Origin: Deltaproteobacteria bacterium
Lineage (GTDB): Bacteria; Desulfobacterota; DAOWNY01
Direction: 5' to 3'
Length of the DNA: 14,394 nucleotides
NCBI GenBank assembly: GCA_030642325.1
Contig: DAOWNY010000017.1
Coordinates: 1 to 14,394, forward strand
Shown: positions 1-6,562 of the stretch, piece after piece
Numbering within the stretch: the first letter of the stretch is position 1
Layout of the letters: each line of letters starts with the position of its first letter
Program-made: the position numbers and the translations under genes
The notes under the pieces: model-generated
Told to the model about the DNA's origin: nothing
What the model saw: only the letters and a program-made list of their open reading frames with translations
Databases searched by the model: none

Positions 1-357
1 AAATAATTCATTACGCCATAAAAAATAAGTTGGTGGAGTAAAGATAATTTTCTCCCGACTGGTCTGGCCAAATCAATAGCCATTTTACGAAATAACCAGC
101 GCCTGCTGTGTTCCTTTTCCCATCCCTTGCCTCAAATAATACCCGCATTTCATTTTTCCGCTTACTCTCTATATGTATTGAATTTGTAGCCCGACTTTTG
201 CGCGTGAGTGTAGCTGAATCTTTACTTTAATGGCTATTGAGTTCACTCCGCAAAAAATTGATAACTGTTTGCTTTTTATCTTGAGGGTCCATATTTCTTA
301 CTAACCACACGAATTTTAAAGAGATATCGTATTGGCTGAAACGCCATTCCTAAAAAT

Positions 358-623
358 TTCAAGCTGTGCGGTTAGCCTTTAGCAGTTAGCTATTAGCCAA
401 ATGATCACAGGATGTTTTGCTATTACAAATTTTCACCCTTTGGGTGTTATTTCAAGCTGGCGTAATACCTCGGTTTTTCAAAGCTAAACGCTGCTAGCCG
501 ACAGCTGATCGCTCAACTTAGGTTGGAATTAGATCGGCAAATGTAACGAGATCAAACGGATGTTGAATGGTTTCATGCAAAAGCTAACACTTAAATAGCT
601 AATACCTAACCGCACAGGTTGAA
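358..623. repeat. Degenerate repeat element with 18-bp terminal inverted repeats
   Basis: The left arm TTCAAGCTGTGCGGTTAG (358-375) and the right arm CTAACCGCACAGGTTGAA (606-623) are reverse complements with a single mismatch; the inner 12 bp (364-375 and 606-617) match perfectly. Just inside the left arm the pentamer TTAGC recurs four times within about 25 nt. The right side carries GCTAA and CTAA copies in the opposite sense, and a third copy-like stretch with GCTAA and AGCTGAT words lies at about 482-512. TTCAAGCTG recurs directly at 451-459. No transposase is encoded inside. It could be a small non-autonomous mobile element or an intergenic repeat cluster; I cannot see a target-site duplication with certainty. 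Confidence 0.5.
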
Positions 624-808
624 TAAGTTTGTTGAGGGTGGAGAAAATCGTGGTAAATAATTCATCAATTTTCAGCTATCTTTTATCCCCGGGGTTTGGT
701 AAACTTTATTGGGATGATGTCGACCTTTCAGCCATAAAGATGAATAAAAATTAGTGGATTAGTTGGTAAATATTGGGTGTTGGTCAGATTTTGGAGAAAA
801 AAAGATGC

Positions 809-837
809 TTGACATACCCTGACCATTATAATATTAA
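809..837 (+). promoter_or_regulatory. Candidate sigma-70 promoter ahead of the cluster
   Basis: A perfect TTGACA hexamer lies at 809-814. A TATTAA hexamer follows at 832-837 with a 17-nt spacer. A better -10 word, TATAAT at 827-832, is only 12 nt from the same -35 and so is badly spaced. If the 17-nt pairing is used, transcription would start near 844 and leave a leader of about 215 nt before the first gene. It is the best promoter-like match I noticed upstream of position 1060, and I saw no convincing sigma-54 (TGGC-N7-TTGC type) site there. Confidence 0.35.
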
Positions 838-942
838 ATTCTCTATGTCCCGGTCAAACTAACCACAAAGAGAGCTTTGCAAAACAGGACTTTCCCGTTG
901 TAAGACTTTTCGATCATTCTAAATCTCACTTATTTCAAATTC

Positions 943-989
943 TCCGCCTGGTGCGGATCAGACCGTCGAAGTTACGGCTTCTTCGTTTT
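943..989 (+). promoter_or_regulatory. Two small dyads in the leader, second followed by TTTT
   Basis: TCCGC (943-947) can pair with GCGGA (953-957) across a 5-nt loop. CGAAG (967-971) can pair with CTTCG (981-985), which is followed directly by TTTT (986-989). The second could act as a weak intrinsic terminator or attenuator upstream of the first gene. Both stems are only 5 bp, so they may be chance. Confidence 0.2.
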
Positions 990-1059
990 GCTCATAATTG
1001 GGAAATGATTAGCCCGCTTCCAAACCCTGTCATTAATTTTAAGGTTCGAAGGATATTGG

Positions 1060-3195
1060 ATGGAAAACAATAATGATCTGCCTTCTTTGCTTCCTTATCT
1101 TAAACTCACCAAGGATTCGGCAGGTTTAAGGATTTCTTTGCTCCCCGAGGATAGTCCCGCAATAGAGGGATCACGCACCCCTTTTTTAATGATAGGGGAA
1201 TCGTCGCCGGTAGCCCGCCTTATTGAGGCCAGGTTTGTTACCGACGCAGGAAGTGTAATTAAACGGGTATTTATGTTATTGCAAAAGGATGAGTATCTTC
1301 TGGCCGAGGATGAATTATGGCCTGTCAGCAACCGGGATGTTGACAGGTGGTGGCAGAAGACCTTCTTATTTTATTCAGGGAAGGATTATCGGGATGATTT
1401 CCCGATTATGCTGGCTGATCAATTAAAAAAAGGGGATGGGATTTCACCCCTCCAACCCTTATTTTATTGTCAACACAGGAAAATTTATTTCCATCCTCAT
1501 TGCTGCAAGTGTGGAATGCCCCTGCAAGAATGCGCAAATGATGAGTTGCTAAGTGGTTTGGAGTTAAAACCCTATTCAACTTCCCTCAGGCGTTATCTGT
1601 TTTGTCCCTCTTGTCAAGCTTCTCAGGGTAAAACCGATTTTTATGTGTTTTCCCGGGAGAGTTCTGACCCTGCTTTCTTAAAGGACCGGTGGAATCTGAT
1701 CAGGGAGTTTGGCCTCCTTAACTCCGGTAAAAACCGGGGGGGTCAGTCCCCTTGTCCGGAATGTAACAGGCATCAGGAGTGCTATGGACCGGAAGATTTA
1801 GTTGTTTCGAGAATCATCCCCTTATCATTTTATCCTTTTTATATGTTGATGTTTGAGGCTATGTCAGTTAACTCTCTGGATTTTCTATCTCTTATTTCCG
1901 GTGCGTCTTTTGCGGAGCTTGAAGGCCAACTGAGTGAAAAGGGGCAGCCCGGAAGAGTTAAATTATTGAACGCTTTAAAGCAGGGTTATGGAAGCAGGGT
2001 GCCTTTTTTTTTCGATGGGGAGGAAAGGTATTTTCTGGAAATTTTGTATTTAAAACTTTCTTTTTTGGGAGAGCTCATCCAAACGATTTTTTCAGGGCCA
2101 AACATGGATAAATTCCTTAAAATGGGGTTAAATCTTGATCGGATATGGGTTAAGTTTACTGACCAGGGTGGTTTTCTGCCTTTTTTCTGGAATTTTAAAG
2201 TAAAGCTCATAGATGTATTGGGGGATACCGGCAAAACCCCGTCTCTTCCTAAGCTCCCCCCCTCATATGGACTTTACTTTTTGGGTCTGGTATGGTTTTA
2301 TAGCCTCCTTGTAAACAAGAAGCAAGGTGTTGCAGAGATATATGCTGCTCTGGGAAAAATGGTGGACGAGGTATCCCCCGAGGGAGATGCTTTTAAAGAC
2401 ACCATGGACGGTGGCATGAATCAGGCCTTTTTATCGAAGAACATTTTTTGGAATCCCGAGGGGAGAACCGTAAACAAGGACTGGGAGTTGTTTTGGAAAA
2501 GTTCCCTTGAATTAGGATGGTCGCTGCTGAGGGCCGGCCTTAATCAGGATCCCCAATGGGGGAAGGTCGAATTCTGGGAAAAAGTGGTAGACTTAAGGAA
2601 GAAAATTAAGGACAGCCTGTTCTCGCAAAGGGTTTCTTATGTCCAGCCGAATCTATTAGCAGAGAATCGGGCCATCTGCGACATCCTTTGCAAGATAAAA
2701 AGTCGTTGGCAAGAGGAGACGGCAGGCGATGATGATGAGTTTGAAAAAACTGTAATAAACATCGAAAGCAAGGAAGAAGATCTCGACAAGACAGTTGTTC
2801 TGCCGGCAGAAAAGATAAGTGATTTGGAGGAGACGGCTTCTCCTTTGGCGGAGGAACGGGCAACCGGTCTTTCTCCGCAGGCGGAAGATGTCCCGGAGAC
2901 GGTCATTCTTTCTTCCCAAGATTTTGGGAAAGAGATATCACCATCCGACCGGCCGCAGGCGGAAGATATCCCGGAAACAGTGATAATCTCCCCTGCCGAT
3001 AAATCGAAGATTTTTTCGGAACTTCCCCATAAGCCTGGGGAAAAAAATGTTGATCAAGAAAAAAAAGGGAGCACTTTGGAAGAAAAATCCAACGAGCTTG
3101 AGTTAAAAAAAAAGGGGGCGGATGATTCCGGTGAAGATGATTTCTTGACCGAGACAGTTATCCTTAATCTCGATGATATCAGGGACAATAAATAG
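1060..3195 (+). CDS. Cysteine-rich protein with threonine-motif tail, T6SS-linked
   Basis: I do not recognise a named family for this 711-residue soluble protein. The ATG is preceded by GAAGGA six bases upstream. Three CxxC pairs (C148/C151, C182/C185, C232/C235), plus C137, C158 and C241, suggest one or two zinc ribbons between residues 137 and 241. Residues 250-550 look like an alpha-helical domain rich in aromatic and hydrophobic residues, without a clear signal peptide. After about residue 553 the tail is acidic and low in complexity. It carries five T-V-[IV]-x sites: T564, T578, T614, T640 and T699, four of them with I or L at T+3. A 26-residue unit (606-631 and 632-657) is partly duplicated. 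FHA domains are known to read pT-x-x-I/L, so the tail may be a kinase substrate docking an FHA protein; that is inference. It lies 3 bp before the FHA-C-like gene, supporting a shared role in T6SS assembly or control. Confidence 0.6.
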   Translation: MENNNDLPSLLPYLKLTKDSAGLRISLLPEDSPAIEGSRTPFLMIGESSPVARLIEARFVTDAGSVIKRVFMLLQKDEYLLAEDELWPVSNRDVDRWWQKTFLFYSGKDYRDDFPIMLADQLKKGDGISPLQPLFYCQHRKIYFHPHCCKCGMPLQECANDELLSGLELKPYSTSLRRYLFCPSCQASQGKTDFYVFSRESSDPAFLKDRWNLIREFGLLNSGKNRGGQSPCPECNRHQECYGPEDLVVSRIIPLSFYPFYMLMFEAMSVNSLDFLSLISGASFAELEGQLSEKGQPGRVKLLNALKQGYGSRVPFFFDGEERYFLEILYLKLSFLGELIQTIFSGPNMDKFLKMGLNLDRIWVKFTDQGGFLPFFWNFKVKLIDVLGDTGKTPSLPKLPPSYGLYFLGLVWFYSLLVNKKQGVAEIYAALGKMVDEVSPEGDAFKDTMDGGMNQAFLSKNIFWNPEGRTVNKDWELFWKSSLELGWSLLRAGLNQDPQWGKVEFWEKVVDLRKKIKDSLFSQRVSYVQPNLLAENRAICDILCKIKSRWQEETAGDDDEFEKTVINIESKEEDLDKTVVLPAEKISDLEETASPLAEERATGLSPQAEDVPETVILSSQDFGKEISPSDRPQAEDIPETVIISPADKSKIFSELPHKPGEKNVDQEKKGSTLEEKSNELELKKKGADDSGEDDFLTETVILNLDDIRDNK
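2875..2975 (+). repeat. Direct repeat in the tail of the first gene
   Basis: A 23-bp stretch at 2875-2897 recurs at 2953-2975 with one mismatch (G to A at the sixteenth base), offset by 78 bp, that is 26 codons in frame. It encodes PQAEDVPETVI and PQAEDIPETVI. Identity falls outside the core and several of the differences are synonymous, so the duplication is not very recent and the peptide motif seems to have been kept. Confidence 0.75.
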
Positions 3196-3198
3196 GAA

Positions 3199-3936
3199 AT
3201 GAACTGCCCAATGTCCATCGGACAGCTTGCCGATGAAATCAGAGAAATTTATGACAGAGATTCTTCCCTGGCTGAAGCTTTAATTGAAGGGTTTCTTGAA
3301 AAGAGCCTTGGGGCGCTTGCGGTCAGTGACAGATTGACAGCATTGGAAGATTTGACGGCTGTGTTTGATCAGACCGATCCTGGAGCAACCGCGAACTCAA
3401 ACCTTGAGGAAGAAATACTTTCCAGGCTTTTTTCACTTCTTCTGGGAAAAAAAGTCTCCCAGGCTGATCTTACATCCCTGGAGCTTTTGGAGAGGTTGGC
3501 TGAATCCTTAAATACTATTTTTGATATGCTCAACCAGCTGGTGAGTGTGATTAATACAACCCTGATGGATAAGCGTCCTGAAGAGGAGACGATCCGGCAG
3601 GTGATCGGTATGCGTATTGAAGAAGAAAGCCAGTCCCCGTCCAAGTCTCTTGAAAGCTATCTTGGTCAGATCAAAAAAGCCTTTTTGATTAGCCAGGAGG
3701 CCTTTGAGCAAGCGGCCCACACCAAGGTTCAAGAAATTCTTGCCGAACTGGATCCCGCTTTGATGGCGGCGACCGGTGCCAAGGGCTTAAAGATCGGTTT
3801 TTTCCGCAATGCAGAGTATTTCAGGATATATGAGGAGAAATATCATTCTTGCAAAAAGTGGTTTCAATCAGGACGTTTTTCAAAGGAGTTCCTGAGGGAA
3901 TTTGAAAAAAATTGTCGCAAATTATCCAGAGAATAA
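3199..3936 (+). CDS. TagH/Fha C-terminal-domain-like protein lacking an FHA domain
   Basis: This 245-residue protein resembles the conserved C-terminal domain of T6SS FHA proteins (TagH/Fha/ImpI). The match is clearest near the end: an alpha-helical stretch, then ELDPALM at about 183-189, then a YFRIYEEKYHSCKKW segment (207-221) and FSKEFLREFEK (227-237), which mirror the family's LDP..L, W.LYEEKY and DDFQ..FG..F blocks. The N-terminal half (1-105) is helical and I do not recognise it. No FHA fold motifs (GR, SR.H, NG) are visible, whereas typical TagH proteins begin with FHA. A second ATG at codon 5 is an alternative start. It is 3 bp downstream of the threonine-motif protein and 16 bp upstream of tssJ, so it is very likely co-translated with the T6SS genes. 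The C-terminal match is by eye. Confidence 0.65.
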   Translation: MNCPMSIGQLADEIREIYDRDSSLAEALIEGFLEKSLGALAVSDRLTALEDLTAVFDQTDPGATANSNLEEEILSRLFSLLLGKKVSQADLTSLELLERLAESLNTIFDMLNQLVSVINTTLMDKRPEEETIRQVIGMRIEEESQSPSKSLESYLGQIKKAFLISQEAFEQAAHTKVQEILAELDPALMAATGAKGLKIGFFRNAEYFRIYEEKYHSCKKWFQSGRFSKEFLREFEKNCRKLSRE

Positions 3937-3952
3937 TAATGGGGGGGACAAG

Positions 3953-4501
3953 ATGAAAAAATATTTAAAGACAGGATGTCAATTATTGCTCATATGCTTG
4001 ATTTATTCGTGTGCCTCTCGGCCGGTTGCACCCCCCAAGGAGTGGCGGTACGAAAAAGATGCCGTTCGTTTTCATTTAAAGGCCGATTCCCAGCTGAACC
4101 TCCATGAGGGGATGTCTCACACCCTCCATGTTTGTGTCTATCAGTTGAGGGACCCAAATGCTTTTGTTCAGCTTATCGAGGATGAAGATGGACTTTATCG
4201 GCTCCTGGAATGTAGTCGCTTTGATGGTAGTGTGGCCAGTTCCAAGGGCTTAACCGTCCAACCCGGAGAGGATTTCTCGGGTGCTTTGGACCGTGCCGAA
4301 GGGGCAAAATATGTGGGAATTGTGGCCGGTTATTATCAGCTCCACAAAGAGGGAATCGTAAGACTTTTCGAAGTACCTGTGGTGGTGGAGAAAAGAGGTT
4401 TTTTTAGACGCACTAAAATCTCAAAACCGGGGCCACTTGACATAGACCTGGTCTTGGGATCGCATCAAATTCAGAAATTTGGGGGGAATAATGCAAATTG
4501 A
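3953..4501 (+). CDS. tssJ: T6SS outer-membrane lipoprotein TssJ
   Basis: TssJ is the lipoprotein that anchors the TssJLM membrane complex to the outer membrane and binds the periplasmic C-terminal region of TssM. I choose the ATG at 3953, giving 182 residues, because it starts a clear lipoprotein signal: MKKYLKTG, a hydrophobic core, then IYSC with the lipidated cysteine at residue 20. A TTG 51 bp upstream would be in frame but would add a charged, non-signal prefix. The beta-sandwich family pattern is visible: LNLHEGMSHTLHVCVYQLRD, then F..L..DEDGLYRLL, and GAKYVGIVAGYYQL near the middle. The ribosome binding region is an unusual run of seven G (3941-3947) followed by ACAAG. The gene overlaps the tssK start by 11 bp. 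Confidence 0.9.
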   Translation: MKKYLKTGCQLLLICLIYSCASRPVAPPKEWRYEKDAVRFHLKADSQLNLHEGMSHTLHVCVYQLRDPNAFVQLIEDEDGLYRLLECSRFDGSVASSKGLTVQPGEDFSGALDRAEGAKYVGIVAGYYQLHKEGIVRLFEVPVVVEKRGFFRRTKISKPGPLDIDLVLGSHQIQKFGGNNAN

Positions 4502-5882
4502 GAGACCTCTTTTCTGGCATCAGGGTCTTTTTTTACAACCCCACTATTTTCAACTGGAAGATGTTTATTTCCAGTCGTTATTAACTCCTTTTCATAAGTT
4601 TTTTGGTCCCCATCTTTGGGGGACCGGGAATCTGGAGATCCAAAAGGCTGCCCTGGGGAATCGCTCTTTCAATCTTTTCAAAGGTGAATTTTTATTTCCG
4701 GATATGACATATGTAGCGTTCCCGGGCAATGCCATCATTGAGGCCCGTTCTTTTGAAGAGGATTGGGTTGAGGGGGGTAAACCCTTAACCGTATTGGTCG
4801 GCATCAAGAAATGGAATAATAGTGGAGAAAATGTGACCGTACAGCCTGATCTTGATACCCTTACCAATGTGACCTCCAGATTTGTGACTACGGATGAGCC
4901 GGAGGAGGTGCAGGATTTGCATCAAGGCGGTCCGTCGGCCCAGGTGAGAAAACTTAACTATCTGCTTAAGATATTCTGGGGGAGAGAAATCGAACAGCTG
5001 GGTGATTACGTTCTAATCCCCATTGCTCAGCTGGAGAGGTCCGGCGAAGAGATAGTGCTGTCGGAGCAGTTTATTCCTCCATGTCTTATTATAGCCGGCT
5101 CAGATTCTCTCATGAAACTTATCAAGGAGATCAGAGATCAGATCGCAGCCCGGGGCCGGCAGCTTGAATCCTATAAAAAAGAGCGGGGCATACATACCGC
5201 CGAGTTTGGATCAAGGGACATGGTCTATCTTCTCGCCCTCCGGTCACTCAACAGGTACATTGCACCCCTCTTTCATTTAACGGAATCCAGGCAAGTCCAT
5301 CCCTGGACGGTATATGCCGTTTTGCGACAGCTGGTCGGGGAACTAAGTACTTTTTCCGACCAAATTAATGTGATGGGGGAGCTGGAAGATGGAACCTCCC
5401 TGCTTCCCGGCTATGATCACCAAAATTTGTGGAAATGTTTTTTAGCGGCCCAGGAATTAGTTACAAAACTTTTGGACGAGATTACCGCAGGGCCGGAATA
5501 TATGATTCAACTGGTATTCGACGGAACTTACTTTACCGCCGAGTTGTCCCCGCTCATTTTTGAAGGACGCAACCGCTTTTACCTGGTAGTTGAAACCGAA
5601 GAGGACCCCCAATTGATCATTACTTCTTTTCAGACTATTGCCAAATTAAATTCAAGAGAATCTTTGCCCCTTCTGATTGCCCGTGCTCTTCCCGGTGTCA
5701 AGCTGGAACATCTACCCACGCCGCCTCAGGAATTGCCTCGTCGGGCACATTCGACCTATTTCCGGATTGATCACCACGGTGACCAATGGGACCAGGTGCA
5801 AAAGGGGAACAACATTGCCCTGTATTGGGATTCAGCCCCGGAGGATTTAAAGATAGAATTGATGGTGGTAGGGAGATCTTAA
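4491..5882 (+). CDS. tssK: T6SS baseplate protein TssK
   Basis: TssK is the cytoplasmic baseplate component that links the wedge (TssEFG) to the membrane complex through TssL and TssM. The 463-residue product begins MQIERPLFWHQGLFLQPHYFQ, which closely fits the family's hallmark start (W.eG.fL.PqHFQ). The length is normal for TssK (about 440-460). A TTG four codons upstream is in frame, but the ATG at 4491 places the hallmark at the usual distance from the N-terminus. A run of six G at 4481-4486, with AATA spacing, is the only Shine-Dalgarno-like element. The C-terminal third (from about residue 310), with the Y..RIDHHGDQWDQV.K..NIALYW segment near the end, matches the receptor-binding part of the family. 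It overlaps tssJ and is 2 bp before tssL. Confidence 0.95.
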   Translation: MQIERPLFWHQGLFLQPHYFQLEDVYFQSLLTPFHKFFGPHLWGTGNLEIQKAALGNRSFNLFKGEFLFPDMTYVAFPGNAIIEARSFEEDWVEGGKPLTVLVGIKKWNNSGENVTVQPDLDTLTNVTSRFVTTDEPEEVQDLHQGGPSAQVRKLNYLLKIFWGREIEQLGDYVLIPIAQLERSGEEIVLSEQFIPPCLIIAGSDSLMKLIKEIRDQIAARGRQLESYKKERGIHTAEFGSRDMVYLLALRSLNRYIAPLFHLTESRQVHPWTVYAVLRQLVGELSTFSDQINVMGELEDGTSLLPGYDHQNLWKCFLAAQELVTKLLDEITAGPEYMIQLVFDGTYFTAELSPLIFEGRNRFYLVVETEEDPQLIITSFQTIAKLNSRESLPLLIARALPGVKLEHLPTPPQELPRRAHSTYFRIDHHGDQWDQVQKGNNIALYWDSAPEDLKIELMVVGRS

Positions 5883-5884
5883 CA

Positions 5885-6562
5885 ATGCGCTTGACTGACT
5901 GTTTTATAGAAGTGGTTGCCTATGTGGCCTATTTTTTGAAAACGGCAGGCACGAGGCAACCCTCCTTTGATCAAGTGAAGGTCGATATTCAGCGCCTCAT
6001 GTCGGAGAGTGAAAAGTTTCTTGATAATGCCGGTTTCACCCGGGATGATTATGACCTGGCACGCTTTGCCATCTGTTCCTGGGTTGATGAGGCCATTTTG
6101 AGCTCTTCCTGGCAGGAAAAGGGTCGATGGCAGGGAGAACAGCTCCAGCGCCTTTATTATCAGACCGCTGATGCAGGCGAAATTTTTTTTGAGCGTCTGA
6201 ATTCACTTGGCCCACACCAAAGAGATGTGAGGGAAGTCTATTTTCTCTGTCTGGCAATGGGTTTTGTGGGACACTATTGTCATGAGGGGGATGAATATCT
6301 TCTGGAGCAGTTGAAGACGTCTAACTTGAAAGTGCTTACAGGCAGTTCACTGGGACTACCATCCCTGGAGAAGGGGGAGCTTTTTCCGGAGGCTTACCCG
6401 CCCGTAGTAGAAGAGGGTAACTTCCAGGGGGGGAAATATCGTTTTTCTACTTTCAACCTTATCTGTTTTGGCATGCCGGTTGCCTTTTTCGGGGTTTTGT
6501 ATCTGATTTACCGCTTTATTCTGAATAGCGTCGGTGAAAACTTTTTAAATACGGTGTCTTAA
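5885..6562 (+). CDS. tssL: T6SS inner-membrane protein TssL (DotU/IcmH family)
   Basis: TssL is a tail-anchored inner-membrane protein of the TssJLM complex; its cytoplasmic hook contacts TssK. The ATG at 5885 gives 225 residues starting MRLTDCFIEVVAYV and is preceded by GGGAG nine bases upstream. Family blocks are clear: FAICSWVDEAILSSSW (61-76), W..E.LQRLYYQTADAGE.FFERL (82-105) and VYFLCLAMGFVGHY (118-131). One hydrophobic segment at about residues 190-213 is the expected C-terminal membrane anchor, leaving only about 12 residues in the periplasm. It therefore has no OmpA-type peptidoglycan-binding extension; another protein must grip the cell wall if that is needed. The stop is immediately followed by the tssM start. 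Confidence 0.95.
   Translation: MRLTDCFIEVVAYVAYFLKTAGTRQPSFDQVKVDIQRLMSESEKFLDNAGFTRDDYDLARFAICSWVDEAILSSSWQEKGRWQGEQLQRLYYQTADAGEIFFERLNSLGPHQRDVREVYFLCLAMGFVGHYCHEGDEYLLEQLKTSNLKVLTGSSLGLPSLEKGELFPEAYPPVVEEGNFQGGKYRFSTFNLICFGMPVAFFGVLYLIYRFILNSVGENFLNTVS

Larger units (their letters stand above)
1..1059. other. Gene-free upstream region of the T6SS cluster
   Basis: I see no convincing protein-coding gene on either strand and no tRNA or rRNA here. The region looks more AT-rich than the genes downstream and has frequent stops in all frames. It contains a degenerate repeat element (358-623), a small CACCC-TTT-GGGTG hairpin at 434-446, the 8-bp palindrome CCCCGGGG at 687-694, a candidate promoter near 809-837 and two small dyads at 943-985. 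It probably includes the 5' regulatory region of the cluster, and its left part may mark the edge of the T6SS locus. Confidence 0.6.

Noticed and set aside
809..832. TTGACA with the perfect TATAAT at 827-832 as a promoter
   Set aside because: The 12-nt spacer is too short for a normal sigma-70 promoter; the 17-nt pairing with TATTAA is preferred, with low confidence.
1..1059. A CRISPR array or tRNA in the gene-free region
   Set aside because: The short TTAGC/GCTAA words are not regularly spaced, there are no uniform spacers, and no cloverleaf-forming sequence with TTC-A/G motifs was found.
3902..3952. An in-frame TTG start upstream of tssJ
   Set aside because: It would add 17 hydrophilic residues in front of a clean lipoprotein signal and lies inside the preceding gene; the ATG at 3953 explains the lipobox at residue 20.
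5786..5884. A longer reading frame upstream of tssL beginning inside tssK
   Set aside because: The 33 extra residues are a shifted reading of the tssK end and are unlike TssL. The ATG at 5885 has a ribosome binding site and begins the family match.
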